DNA of 64,000 nucleotides, taken from Chamaea fasciata (taxonomy: Eukaryota > Chordata > Aves > Passeriformes > Sylviidae). The notes beneath the pieces are model-generated. The model saw only the letters and a list, made by a program, of their open reading frames with translations. It was not told the DNA's origin and ran no database searches. Of the stretch, positions 19,961 through 31,350 are shown piece by piece. Each line of letters opens with the position of its first letter. The first letter of the stretch is position 1. The stretch lies in assembly GCA_029207755.1 (NCBI GenBank), contig JARCOQ010000012.1, positions 23,919,740 to 23,983,739 of the forward strand, read 5' to 3'. Made by a program: the position numbers and the translations under genes.

Positions 19961-20661
19961 GCTTTTTTCCCTTCTCTTGCATCCTCAAAACAAATCATGT
20001 CTTCGCTCTGTAAGGATTTTGAATTTCCCCCAATTCCACTCACAACAACATTTACTTGTTTTAGTGGCCAATCTGATGGCCAGGCTGACAAAGGGAGAAT
20101 GGTAACATCTGCGCCCGTATCCATCATCATATAAATTGGTTCGTGACTTAATTTGAAATCACCTCGAGAAACGATAGTTGGGTGATTAGGTCGTTCTGAT
20201 CCAATGACGGTATTAAACATGATCAACGGTCCTGTTTTGTTTCCTGTGCTACCAAAGGCACCTTCGCCTCTTTCCTTGTCACTGGTTACAGGTACCTGAG
20301 CCTTGAAAGGAATCAATTGAGCAATTCGGCTTCCCTGAGTTATTGTAACGGGCGGAGCGAATACTTTTACCATAATCCCTATTGGCCCAGTGTAATCAGC
20401 ATCAATTAAACCGGGTTATACAAAAATTCCTTGTCGGCTACTAGATGATCTACCAATAAGCAATGCACTTAAACCATAACCCAAAGGCCCTGACACGGTT
20501 GATTCTACCAGTGTCACCTGACCGTCGTTGATGGTTACTGTTCTTGCCACGGCCAGATCAACTCCTGCGCTTCCCCTTGTGGCGGCGGAGAGCTCGCTGA
20601 GGCAGCCATTACCCGAGGAGATGGGGTCGGGTATTTCGGAGCCGCGCCCGACCTGCGGCAC
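19864..20661 (-). pseudogene. pro: ERV-D dUTPase-protease (pro frame), one nonsense codon
   Basis: The upstream part (20661-20416) is a dUTPase with motif 1 GSAGVDL and a motif-2-like GYGLSALLIGRSS. After a TAA at 20416 the same frame continues with PGLIDADYTG and GSRIAQLIPF, the third and fourth trimer-type dUTPase motifs. An aspartic protease follows with active site MMDTGADVT, a flap with several glycines, and ILGRDTL. dUTPase would keep dUTP out of viral DNA, and the protease cuts Gag and Pol. Fusion of dUTPase to protease is typical of betaretroviruses and absent from alpharetroviruses. The stop codon prevents a complete product. Confidence 0.88.
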
Positions 20662-20942
20662 TGGTGGTTTCCCGATGATCCTCCAGATCCTTGTAGAGGA
20701 GTCCCATTCCGATGATACCTAGATCTGCACTCAGAGGTTTGATGACCACCCTTATTACAACAAGCACACAGCATTCCATTAGCCTTCTTATTTCCCACCA
20801 TTTCTTTCCCTCCTCGCTTAGGACACTCCTTTTTAAAGTGCCCTGACTGACCACATAAATAACAGCCTTTAGGCCCCTTATCACCTTTTCCTAAATTTCC
20901 TTGTTTTAAAGCTACAGCCAAGGCAGCGGCGTGTATATTGGC
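20535..20942 (-). pseudogene. gag: ERV-D gag nucleocapsid region, after an in-frame stop
   Basis: This frame is in phase with gag, from which a single TGA at 20943 separates it. It encodes two C-X2-C-X4-H-X4-C knuckles (CYLCGQSGHFKKEC and CACCNKGGHQTSEC), the RNA-binding part of Gag. A proline-rich tail ends at 20535 and overlaps the dUTPase frame, as expected for a gag-pro frameshift. The TGA probably arose from CGA. Confidence 0.88.
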
Positions 20943-22757
20943 TCATTTCTTTTCCTCTTCCCATGGGGCTTTTGAGCAAAGGTCTACCATTTGAACCAAG
21001 GTGGATCCTTGGGGCAGTGTTCTTAGTAAAGTTTGGCAAGTATCATTGGCATTTTGGGTGGCTACCTCTTTAAGCAAGGTTGTTTTGATATCGGGATCAA
21101 TATCAGGTACAGAATCCATTGATTCTCTTAACCGATCAACAAAAGTTAAAAATGGCTCATTTTCCTTCTGCCTAATTTGTAAATAGGGAGGATTCGGTTT
21201 TCCCATCTGAGGCAAAGCAGTAAATGCCTCCAGGGCGGCAGCTTTACTCTGTGACAAAACGCAAGGCGGTAGGGCTGCTTGCCTTTGAGGGTCTCTGTAT
21301 TGCCCCGACCCCATAAGCATGTCTATTGAGGCAGCTCGAAGGGGATCTTGGATCGGTAAGTCGAGGTTTTGCACCTGATAATGCTCCAGCCTTTCTGGCC
21401 ATTTTACCAAAAACAATGTATATGCTGTTGGTCCCAATAAAGTTTCCATAATTAATCTAATATCGGCAGGCACCAATTCCTGATATTTTACAAATGCTGT
21501 TAGTTGTCGCCTAACTGCCGAATTAGTTGCCCCATAAGCCATAATACTTTGCTGTAATTTTTGAATTGCATTCCACTCTAAAGGTGCCCATTCAGGACCA
21601 TTTACTGTGGCCTGTACAGGGGCCGCAAGCACCCCCTCTATCTCCATTGGGCCTTGAAGGTTTACACTCGTTAACAAACCTTTCCATCGTTTTGCAGCAT
21701 CAAAAGATGGGTCTCGAGGTATATTTACCTCCCCACTTTTTACATGTGATCTGGAGCCTGCTCCAACATAACCTCTTTGTTTTTCGTTTTGCCAAATGGC
21801 TTCTTCCAACTCATCTATTTCTCGTTTCGTCAATCCTTCCCCTACCCCACACAGTTGCTTGATTTTACTCTGCCCCTCTCTTAAGGACAATTCTCCTCTT
21901 TTTATGGCATTTTTTATTCCTTCTCGGCCCCCCAAGTCACTTTTTTCTTTTTCCACTAATTGCCGTTCAATATTTTCGATACCTTCTTTTACTGCCCGAT
22001 AAGCTTTCTCATACATCTCCCTTCTTTCCCCTTTTTTCCCCAATTTGTCCATTGCTTGCATTTCAGTCATTAAATCAGCCATTTGTTGACGTTGCTGTTT
22101 CAGCTCATCTATTAAGTCTGCGTATGGGGAATTTATGGTACTCTTTCCTTCCCCTTTTTCATCAGGCAGAGGGATCTTGACAGGGTCAACATCCATAGGT
22201 TGTGTCCCTTTTTGAGGAGAAGTCTCAGCAGGGGGAGCAGAGGGTTCGGGTGGAGGGATCCAAGGGATAATCACATCATCAAATTCACCTTTCTTTTTTG
22301 CAGGGGCTGCCAATATAGTTTCTGGGCTACTATAAGGGGGAACAGGTTCAGCGTATGGTCCCCATTCAAGCAAGTCCGTTTGTTCATTGGGCTCAGGCTT
22401 CCTTCCACTAATAGCGTCTTGCAAAGCAGCGGCTATTTCCGCATCAGCGTGTACTTGGTCTATCATTAACCGTACTGCGCGGTATGTATGCGCCAACTGC
22501 TTGCTGCCTTTCTGCCCACTTTGTACGCTCTCCCATAGTTCCTCCCCTATTTTCTTCCAATTGTCTTGTGAGAACAATTGTCCTGTTGCAGTTAGTAGCC
22601 CCCTCCGGTGACACCAAAGCAGAAAGTCTACCAATTCCTGCCTTGGAATTGACTGTCCAGTCTTGGCCACTGACAACAGTCCATCTACCGTAGCCTTTTC
22701 GATCGCTGATACAGCGGAGCGCATCCCGTCCCAGACAATAAAGTCTGCCTGACTCAC
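20943..22757 (-). CDS. gag: ERV-D gag (matrix to capsid), ends at premature TGA
   Basis: The 604-codon frame starts MSQADF, with no glycine at position 2 and so no myristoylation signal. The middle is rich in Pro, Gln and charged residues, with a PSAP late-domain motif in PPEPSAPPAE and a coiled-coil-like stretch around the LKQQRQQMADLM segment. The capsid part has a major homology region near the end (QKENEPFLTFVDRLRESM). Gag builds the particle and binds the genome. The nucleocapsid domain lies beyond the stop at 20943, so the product would lack zinc knuckles. The layout resembles betaretroviruses. Confidence 0.9.
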   Translation of the reverse strand: MSQADFIVWDGMRSAVSAIEKATVDGLLSVAKTGQSIPRQELVDFLLWCHRRGLLTATGQLFSQDNWKKIGEELWESVQSGQKGSKQLAHTYRAVRLMIDQVHADAEIAAALQDAISGRKPEPNEQTDLLEWGPYAEPVPPYSSPETILAAPAKKKGEFDDVIIPWIPPPEPSAPPAETSPQKGTQPMDVDPVKIPLPDEKGEGKSTINSPYADLIDELKQQRQQMADLMTEMQAMDKLGKKGERREMYEKAYRAVKEGIENIERQLVEKEKSDLGGREGIKNAIKRGELSLREGQSKIKQLCGVGEGLTKREIDELEEAIWQNEKQRGYVGAGSRSHVKSGEVNIPRDPSFDAAKRWKGLLTSVNLQGPMEIEGVLAAPVQATVNGPEWAPLEWNAIQKLQQSIMAYGATNSAVRRQLTAFVKYQELVPADIRLIMETLLGPTAYTLFLVKWPERLEHYQVQNLDLPIQDPLRAASIDMLMGSGQYRDPQRQAALPPCVLSQSKAAALEAFTALPQMGKPNPPYLQIRQKENEPFLTFVDRLRESMDSVPDIDPDIKTTLLKEVATQNANDTCQTLLRTLPQGSTLVQMVDLCSKAPWEEEKK

Positions 22758-22882
22758 CGGTCAGAAGTCCTCGTGGCCACGAATATCCCTGCGTCCTTGC
22801 GCAGCCCTGCTTCTTGAGCAGCCGGGATTCTCCACCTTCTCTCGTCCGCTTGAGGGCAGTCCTCTACTCCCGTTGTCCCGTC

Positions 22883-22900
22883 ATCACGTCGGGGTCACCA
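22883..22900 (-). other. ERV-D primer-binding site, tRNA-Trp
   Basis: The minus strand reads TGGTGACCCCGACGTGAT three bases after the 5' LTR. To my knowledge this is the tRNA-Trp complement used by avian sarcoma/leukosis viruses. Confidence 0.88.
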
Positions 22901-22903
22901 GAA

Positions 22904-23277
22904 TGTTGCGGCCAGGCGGAGGGGAGCGATCACACCGACTCGATGTAAGTAAGACAAAAGCTCCGTTTATTAGGCTCCGCGTTACAGCATATATACGCTT
23001 TCTACTTCCGTGCATGCAATCACGCATAATCCAATTGGATGCCTCGCTTTGTTCACGCGCCTTCCATGCGCCTTCGTTTTAAGCTGATTGGTTGTCCAGC
23101 TGCGCTGATTGGTTGCTATGTTCATCATTCTCCTCCCAGCTTCTCCGACTCTGCGGTTTTTACATCCTGTTTTGCTTCAAAAACATGTAAACTCAGCATT
23201 TAGTTCCTTATCAACTGTCCTTTCCTTGAACTCATATTCTCCTATATTCAGTCACTACTTGCCTAAGGCCCCCAACA
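22904..23277 (-). repeat. ERV-D 5' LTR
   Basis: This 374-bp copy of 14912-15285 has its outer edge at 23277, followed by the target duplication tgtcac at 23278-23283. Confidence 0.94.
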
Positions 23278-23283
23278 TGTCAC

Positions 23284-24410
23284 CAGGTTACAACACCTAA
23301 TTTAGCAAACAAATTGTTCCCAGCAGAGGTGATTTAATTTCTCCCCACTTCAGATACACCTCTGGGAAAAGCAAAACTGAATTAAAACCAATCAAAAGCA
23401 AAGGATTTTCTTTTAAACCTTTCCTTGCCACTTAACCAAAGCTCATAAAGACACAAGATTGGACAGCAGCTTTTCTTACTGTCCAGTCACTCAGGACATG
23501 GCAACAAACCAGGGCTGTCCATCAGCAGTTCTGTTTCAAACTTCCTAAAAATGTTATTTAGCTCTTTTTAAAGGTTACATTAAAAAAATGGCAGTATTAA
23601 ACAACCAAAAACAGCTAACCTTCCAAACACCTCAAACAAAATCCAAACATCAAAAAAAAACAACAAAAAACCCCAACTTGCATCAACTTTTGTTTGTTAT
23701 CAATAAAATTCCTTAGCCAAACAGCAATTAATTACTATTTTCTTACCAAGTGTTGGAATCTTTGGGAAAATCCACTAAAATTGAGGTAGTGGTATCTGGT
23801 TTTTCAATATTTACAAACATTTTCTTTTTCATATCCTCCACATGGATTGCCTTTTTCTCCTTCTGTCTCTGTTCTTCATCCAGTGGTGATGGCTTTGAGT
23901 GCTGAATACTAATGAATGAATTTTTGGCCCAGCTTATGACTGTTTGTTCTGAATTATTAATTCAGATTGAAAAACATCTGAACTGAGTAGGAAACAACTG
24001 AGATAACCTCATGCAGGGCCAGTGGAAGATGCTGATGGAAATGCACATGAGTGCAGAAAACACTTGTGAATGTGCAATATTCTGCTCAAGGATTCCTCAT
24101 GTTTTCCTCTCAGATGCACCTTTCAGCAAGAACATTATCTGTGCTCCTATTGCTTCTGCAAGCTCCTCAATATCTCCAGTACTTTTATTGAAATGCAGCA
24201 GAGGAAAAAAAGCATCTGGCAAATCACCAAGCCAGAGTCACTGGGAAAAGCTGAAAAATCCCTCAGAGAGGAAGAAACATCTGCCTGATAGGCAGTGAAA
24301 AATAAGCCAGCAATAAACTCATTTTAATAGCAAATAAGAGGTACCTGGGTCATGGGGAATGTTTTCTAGAATGCTGATTACTCACATGCAATTAAATTGG
24401 CAATACTGCT
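23284..24410. other. Host intergenic sequence
   Basis: AT-rich DNA with A-rich stretches near 23585 and 23655. No gene, RNA gene or clear repeat is visible; the short open frames have no recognisable content. Confidence 0.5.
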
Positions 24411-24416
24411 GTCAAC

Positions 24417-24839
24417 CAAAGTTGCAGGGAAACCCCGATAATGAAGGGAAGTCAGCAAAGCAAACGCAGATACAACCAATATGATCAATCCTACGTTTCT
24501 CTCTTTATTGTGTGAAGATGGCAGGTTTTATACACTCTATCTAGTTTACAGTTACAGGTGAATTCTCATTGGCACACAGAACAGGAAAGAATGCAAACAC
24601 TTATTGTTTACCAACTCTTTAAGGCAGCTACTGTGTCCACACCAATTACTATACTTGCTAACTACTATAAAACCCTTTGACCCTTGCTAACACCTTAAGT
24701 TAGAATTCTAACTGTGCCACACTCTTGGCACTGATTTTCTATCTGCACCACAACTCCTACAGGCCTCAGTGCTGAGGCCTAAAGGCCTCAGCAATGTGGC
24801 TCAGTCTGGGTGATTCAACCACAGCCTGTGTCTCCTACA
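24417..24839 (-). mobile_element. Candidate solo LTR, 423 bp
   Basis: The 6-bp word gtcaac flanks the segment at 24411-24416 and 24840-24845. Read on the minus strand it starts TGTAGGAGACACAGG and contains TATAAAACC near 24530 followed by AATAAAG near 24505, the order of a promoter and polyadenylation signal in an LTR. The other end (CAACTTTG) is not a canonical CA, so the boundary or the call could be wrong. Confidence 0.5.
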
Positions 24840-24845
24840 GTCAAC

Positions 24846-27800
24846 AGTCATAGAAAAGCAATTATGAAAAGATTATGTGCTTGAAGAAACTGATAAAAGG
24901 ACTCAGTTTTCTACTTGCATAGCAAGAAAATCTGCCTTTTGAAGTCTCCTGGGTATTTTCTGGCAAGAACCTATGAACTTTGTCCACTGCAATCCCAAAA
25001 AGCTGGGAAAGAAATGCTGTGCTCTTTGGGTCTGGAAAAAGCCAAGTCCCACTATTTCATGTTCTGTAGAAATGCTATTAAAAAGGATGAAAAAAAAAAT
25101 CACCTCCACCTCACTTAATGAGCAGATCAGCTAATTCACCACTTGAAATTAAAGACAACTAACCTATTATCCTTTATTGCAAATTTTACCATGATTCTAG
25201 ATAAATTCATTGGAAATCATTTGCATGTAGAAGCTGTCACCAGTGAAGATTATCTGATGGAAGATATATGCAAGAATACAGACGTGAGTAAGCAGACAAT
25301 ATTTAAGTTATGAACTTAAGAAATATGCTGAGTGATAATACAAAAATCCAAACTTTCTAACTAGGTACAAGGTGCTGGTTTTGTCATGCACAGACTTAAA
25401 TCTGTTTATGCTGCAAGTCCAGTTTGCTTAGGAACCAGTGAGTGTATACTTTCCTTGGTAACATATTGTGAATTGATGCTGAGAACTGCAAGGAATCATC
25501 CCTAAATCACAGATACATCACTGATTTTATCAGATTTGCACCTTTGGGTTACACAGGAAATGTGCAGAACTGCAGTCTGATGCAGTTGAGGAAGCACAAA
25601 GCATGTCAAGAGACAGTTGTCAAAAAAACAAGTGACAAAGATGAGAGTTTCCTTTGCACTGTCCTCATGAGTCACTGTATGATCATGAACAAAAGCAGTG
25701 TTAAGATGTCTTGTACTAATAAATTCCACTGAGAAGGGGAAAGCTGTGGGAAATAGCAACTATCTGTGCCTGAGGAAGTGCTCACAGCTGAACACTGACA
25801 GCAATAGGAGCACTGCAGCAGTTCAGCTCTGAAAAAGAGCACACAGGGTTCTACCTTCACCCAAGAGCTATCAGAGCACATAGGCTGCACCCAGAGCTCC
25901 ACAGTGATTTCCTCCTGCATATCACCAGGCTCTGATGCACATGAACTACATCAATGATGCACCTCAGAGTGCACCAAAAAATGCATTTAATTTCTGGGCA
26001 CTAATGAAGATGCCTAAAAGGGGGGGGGTCATATGGGAAAACCTTATCCTGACTGCGAGAGGTCTCTCACCATAACTTCAGAGGCCAAGTATTTTTCATA
26101 ACCACCTTGAAATGTTTAAAATAAGGCAGAGACATCACTCTTAATTGTCAAGAAACCAGTGTATTTATTTAAGTAAAATGATCTCTAAGAATTGAGGCTA
26201 CATTCCTGTCTTCTGAGTTCTTAAAAGTAGTCCTATTTCAAGAAATACCAATTCATTTCTGAAACCACAGGTTTTTGTAAAGCCTGGAAGTACTTATGAA
26301 TGGTTAATGTGATTTAGTTAAAATAATTCATCTTACTTCAACCTACATTCTTCACTGAAAGGATCTAAACTGAAAATTTTCTCCCACACCATATAAATGG
26401 CTCATTAAAACTAGTTACATTACTTGGTTAGTTACACATGAACTGATGGATGTACTTGGAAGACAAAGAAAAAAGTAACTTTAAAAAAGATCAATAATGA
26501 TTCTCATTGACCTGAACAAGCTGGGCCACACAAAAAGGCCCTGAAAGATTCACATTAAAAGATGGAAGCTACAATTACTGGCTAGAGATTTATTTGTGTT
26601 ACTGGCCTTTCCAGCTGCCTGCACTGGGTGAGCAGCACAAGTCCTTTATGCCTATAGAAGGCAGAGAGATCAGGATTCACAATGGGTGCTGTCATCATGT
26701 GAGGATAGATGTGGAGAGCAAAGAATTAATCACTTTCCAGACCATTCCTGCAGTATATTGGCACATATAAATCCAAGGTTCCCACTGATCTCTATCTGTT
26801 ACCTAAATATTCTGACCAGAACAGCGCAAAGTCACAGGTCGTTCTAGTGGCTATATTATGAAGCCTTCCTTCCTTCCTTAATAAAAATAATACTGCAGTG
26901 TTCTAAACCAAAATGATAGTAATAAAAAGATAAAAACTGCCAATAGATTTCACACAGGATGAATTTGCTTCCAACTTACAGAAAGCTCTGAAATATACTT
27001 TTGCCTTTTCAACATAAAATAGATTAAATTCTTCATAATGAAAACCTGGCAGAGGCTTTTAAGATAGGTTTCTTTACCTTGCTGATATGTTTTAATTCTC
27101 TTGTCACTCCACTTACCACACCTAAAATTGTTGTTTCTGGTACATGTCACCATTCTGAGTTATAGACTCCAGAGAATTCTGCCACAGCACAGAGATGGAG
27201 ATTTTAGCTATTCCCCTGAGTGAAAAAAGCCATTGAACTTTAGTGGATGAAACTACCACAAAACACAGAGACACTAAACCCATATGAATTTGCCCTTGAA
27301 ACCACAAGTAATTACTACCACAAGTGCCACTCATGCACTATTATACAAGAGACATTTTTCTGATAATGTAATAATAGACCACCAAGAGACCATAAAGGTA
27401 ATATCCATTAGAGAGAGGAAATTTAGTAAACATTTACCAGGTAAAAATCCTGTGTGAGGTGTCGTCCGAACTTTTTGAGCTTTTCAGTGTTTGCATTTTG
27501 TTCTCACGCAACTTCAAGAAAACAATGTATATTTTTAGAATTTATCTATTTCGTTTACATATTTCTCCTTCCAGAGGAGAAATGTTATTGGTGGTGATCT
27601 TCACCAACGAGGTCAAAGAGGTGGCAACCTATGTAGCCAATCTTTTGCCTTCTGGGAAAACTGTTTTTAAGATGGCATCAGAAAATTAAAGATAGAACTT
27701 TCCTGCTGACCTTCCTGCTGCCTGCTTCATTCTTTCACGTCCCAAAGTGCAACAGTGAGGTAACATATTTCTCTGGCATTCAGTGCACTTGAACTCTTGC

Positions 27801-27895
27801 ACATGGTTCACCTTTGCCTGTGTATCTGAGCACTGACAACACCAATCAGGTTGGCAACTCCCTTGGACTCCAACAAGCATGAAGCAGTGGTTTAA
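24846..27895. other. Host intergenic sequence
   Basis: Three kilobases of AT-rich DNA with a run of nine G near 26021 and no recognisable gene. The open frames of 60-85 codons have no family features and no splice context I can support. Confidence 0.5.
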
Positions 27896-28010
27896 GATCA
27901 TAGAATCATAGAATGGGTTGTATTGGAATGGACCTTAAATATCATCCAGTCTGGATGGGCCATGGCAGGCACACCTTCCACTACCTACTCCCAAAAAAAT
28001 CATCCTGGTT
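27896..28010 (-). mobile_element. CR1 LINE 3'-end fragment
   Basis: ATCATAGAATCATAGAATGG at about 27898, followed by a GGAATGGACCTTAAATATC-type sequence, is the reverse complement of the conserved CR1 tail with its ATTCTATG repeats. The element points left and decays after about 110 bp. CR1 is the main LINE of birds and reptiles, which supports an avian source. Confidence 0.85.
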
Positions 28011-28019
28011 AAATGGGAC

Positions 28020-28170
28020 TTGAAGAAGCAGGGGGATGTGCCAGGGGGCCTGTGCTGGGACCCCCAAACCTGGTCAGGGATGCTGGGAAGTGTCAGCTCC
28101 AGAACAACACTACACAGGGGCCTGTGCTGGGACCCCTCAAATTCCAGTCAGAGATGCTGGGCACTGCTGG
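28020..28170. repeat. Short direct duplication
   Basis: GGGCCTGTGCTGGGACCCC and the following GGTCAGGGATGCTGGG-type sequence occur twice about 78 bp apart, a local tandem duplication. Confidence 0.6.
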
Positions 28171-28221
28171 ACCTTTGAGACACTACTGAGAGGCTCCACT
28201 GCCTGAGCCAGAGTTCTCCCA

Positions 28222-28323
28222 TTATTTTCTGTCGTGCTTAGAATCTGACAGGTCATTGTAGCCGCACAGGTTGAAAAGCCCATCGGAGCAGTTGGAATCA
28301 CAGATGATCCCACAGAAGCCAAT
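28222..28323 (-). CDS. Possible terminal exon, unrecognised Cys-rich peptide
   Basis: On the minus strand a pyrimidine-rich CTCTCCCAG acceptor is followed by 33 codons with five cysteines (part reads FCGIICDSNCSDG, then FNLCGYNDL) and a TAA. The composition looks protein-like. A CpG island lies just upstream in this orientation. No upstream partner exon was found, and I do not recognise the family. Confidence 0.25.
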   Translation of the reverse strand: MGFCGIICDSNCSDGLFNLCGYNDLSDSKHDRK

Positions 28324-28439
28324 CTGGGAGAGGAAATGAGATGTTGCATAGATTAATTTTTCCCAATGCGTTTTGAATTTATACCAGAATGTCTTCTCTC
28401 CCCTCCGACCCTATATCCTTGAGTTTTGAGTTTTCTCAT

Positions 28440-29370
28440 AAAGAATTTTCTGCCTGTGCTGAAAAACAAATTCCCCAGCCCTGCGGGGAGCGATGGGGTT
28501 TGGGGAATCCTGGGGCCAGCACGGGGCTCCCCGCGCCCCGGCCGGTCCCAGTCAGCACGAGGAAATCGCCGCCGCTCTCCCGTGCCCAGAGCTTCTCCAG
28601 GACTCCAGCGCAGCGCTGGCTGCAGTTGGAGCAGGAGCAGCTCCTGCCGCCCGCAGCAATCCCGATCCTGGTCCCAATCCCGACTGCAATGCCGCCCCAG
28701 TCCTCAGGCCCCGAGACCCACAGCCCGCCGGCCGGCGGAGACATGGCACCACTCGGGAGCCCCAGCTGACACTGACAGGACTGGAATCAGAACGCCCAGT
28801 ACCATTCCCAGCCCTGCCTGGCTCCACGCAGGGCCGGAAGCGACCTCGGCTCGGCTCAGCTGTGAGGGGCAGGGTGGGGCCGCGGGCAATGGTCCCGCCC
28901 CCATCCCGAGCAGCATGGGGCGCTGGGGCGGGCTCGTTGGCATAGCCGGGGCTCTGTGAGGTGGGGCCCGGAGGCAGCCGGGCCGGGCAGTACCGGGGGC
29001 ACGGTTTCAGGGGTGCGGAGCGGATCCCAAGTGCACGGCACCGGGACCCCACCGGGGAGTTCCACACTGAGCCCATAGAGCAGCAGCTACTTCCGCCACC
29101 CTTTTGAATTCCCACACGCCTCGCGATTGGCGGGCTCGCTGAGGCATTGGCAGCGCCGATTGGACAGCGGGCCTCAGGAACCGCCCCGGCCCGTGCTGAG
29201 GGCCCGGGGGCTCTGCCCTCCGACCAGCCCTGGCCCCTCCCCGGCCTGGCCCGGGCTCTGCTCCGGCCCCACTCCCCCGCCCCGGACTCTGCCCCAGCCC
29301 CCCCTGGCCCGTGTTGAAGGCCCGGGGGCTCTCCCCCGAGACCGGCCCCACACCCCCCCCCCCCCCCCCC
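28440..29370. promoter_or_regulatory. CpG island with C homopolymer
   Basis: Very GC-rich sequence with dense CpG; the long open frames on both strands come from composition. A run of more than 20 C lies near 29348-29372. Part of it (about 28945-29055) resembles 56211-56330. It could be a promoter for a gene in either direction; no TATA box or clear first exon was identified. Confidence 0.5.
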
Positions 29371-29679
29371 CCGTCCTGTAGTAGATTTGTGTTTGGTTTT
29401 TGGGAAGAAACAAGTGTCAGAAGTGAGATTTGTGCTGGAGAGGTGCTGTTGGGAAGAAAGCATGGAGTAAATCTGCTCTGGGGATACGCGATGAAGAATT
29501 CAGGGTCAGGGGAGGGCAGTATTTATAAACTGTCTCCATATTTCCCTGTAATTCTGGGTGTTTGGATTTAGCCTGTGATTGTCAGCTAAGTCATAAACAA
29601 ATCAGCTCCTGAACTCTCAATGAATGTTTGAAACACTTCCACAGAAAGACAAAGTAGTAACGATTCCAAAGGAAAAATT

Positions 29680-30428
29680 GTAAATGAAGGGTAACAATTG
29701 CTGGGGAATTTCCTTAGGAATTGTGAACCTCGCATATACAGAATTTTGGAGGTGGAATCCCAGTTTCAGCCTTGAGCACCTGCAGAAGAAGAGGGGTCCT
29801 TATCCATAGCAAGGAAAGCTCGGTGGCCTAGGGTGTCAGGTGCAGACAATGACTTGTCCAGGGAATGAGCAGCAAGTTCTCTCTGCCCCTGCCCTCACAC
29901 TCGGGCTGGCAGCAGTCGCAGGTGTAAGCTGTTAGGATGAGGAGAGGGCAGACCAGCCGCAGATGTGAGCTGTTATGATAATGAGGGGACAGACCAGCCA
30001 GAGGTGTAAGCTGTAAAGGATGACAGAGTGGGTGGCTCCTGCCGGAGCTGCTTAAGCGAGGAGCCTCAGCTCACTTTAGCATGGAGCTGTTTGAGGGAGT
30101 AGCTTCTGCTAGGCTCCCTGGAGTGTCTGTCTTATGGGATGATGGTGAGATCATCTTACAGAGTTTGGGGGAGCCCTTGTAAATAGAGTATTGCTTCAAG
30201 AGATGCCAAGGGACAAACTTTCTTGCCAGGGAGGAGCAGTAGGTGAGTTAGTGGGGGTTTGTACGGGGGGACTTTTTGCCTTTTCCCTTTCAATTTCATC
30301 TTCCCAATCCCTCTCTGGTGCCCCCAGAAAAAAAGGGGTTCTGAGAAAAAAAGAGTTTAAATTGAGGAAAGAAACTGTTCTGTTATTCTCTGTGTTTAAA
30401 CTGGGGGGAATCTCCCTTTGCCTGGCAT
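29680..30428 (-). repeat. Probable 3' LTR of the edited class III element
   Basis: This block precedes the integrase end and is repeated at about 57444-58075. It begins TGTAAAT on the plus strand and ends near GCCTGGCA, giving TG/CA termini. It is less T-biased than the pol part. The boundaries are approximate. Confidence 0.5.
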
Positions 30429-31350
30429 TTTAATAAATAGTGGTCCTTATATGTTGTACTGTTATTATGTTATTACTTACATGGTGCTTTTATTTAATAT
30501 TGTATTCTTTGGTGGTACGTAATGTTTTGGAGTTTTGTATTATTTATTGTGTGTAATTTGGTTTTTGAGTTAAGGTAACTTTATGGATGGGTTTGTTTGT
30601 ATTTGAGGTAGAATTAATTTAAGTAATTTTTTTTAAATAGGCTTCTGATACATGTTATTAGGGTTTTGGTTTTGTTTATTATATGTAGAGATTCAGATTG
30701 CTTAGAGCCAGCCTGGTTGGTAGAAGTTTTGTTAAATGCAATTTTAAAATTTTTTAAAGTTTTTTTTCTGATTGTTGGTTTTTAATAATTTATTGAGTTG
30801 TTTTATTTTGTTTGTAGATGGTGTATGATAAGGGACATGGTCTATTTATTTCATGTTAGGCTTCTTAGTTTACATGTTAATTTTTTTGAACATAGTTTTG
30901 TATATGAAATTTTTTTTGGTGAGGTATTGTATTTTTAAAGGATATGTTTTCTAAGGTTTACAATGGTGTAATTGGCTGTAGTGTCAGGTATAGGGGAGTT
31001 ATTTATTTAGTGGTGGTTTTTATCATGGTGAGTATGTAGTGTTTGTTTTGGTGGGTTAATTTTTTTGGGTTTCCTAATACTTGTAATGGGATTATTGTTT
31101 TTATGTTATAGGAGTTAGTTTATTTGGCTTGTTTGACTGCAGTATATGTTTTATGCTTGTGGATAATTTGAAAGATATTGTTTATAGTTAAATTGATCTT
31201 TTGGTTTTGTGTGTATTCATAGGTGGTATTTTTGTTTTGATGGTTTGAGGTTTATGGGTTTCTTGAGTCAGGAATAATTGGTTTTGGTGTTTTTAATTTA
31301 AATTTTTTTGTGACTTTTTTTTTTGTAGTTTGATTTGTTTGTTGTTGTCG

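Larger units (their letters stand above)
14912..23277 (-). mobile_element. ERV-D: alpha/beta-type provirus
   Basis: Two 374-bp LTRs (14912-15285 and 22904-23277), about 2 percent apart, enclose gag, dUTPase-protease, pol, an accessory frame and env on the minus strand. The 6-bp target duplication tgtcac lies at 14906-14911 and 23278-23283. The primer site matches tRNA-Trp as in avian leukosis viruses, and Env is alpharetroviral in type. The dUTPase in the protease frame and the Gag layout are betaretroviral features. Gag and pol carry at least four in-frame stops, while env and the accessory frame are open. Confidence 0.95.

Noticed and set aside
27459..27689. 76-codon plus-strand frame
   Set aside because: No family features, no splice context; probably chance.
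28552..29463. 303-codon minus-strand frame in the CpG island
   Set aside because: Proline/glycine/arginine-rich composition, overlapping frames on both strands, no domain; explained by GC content.
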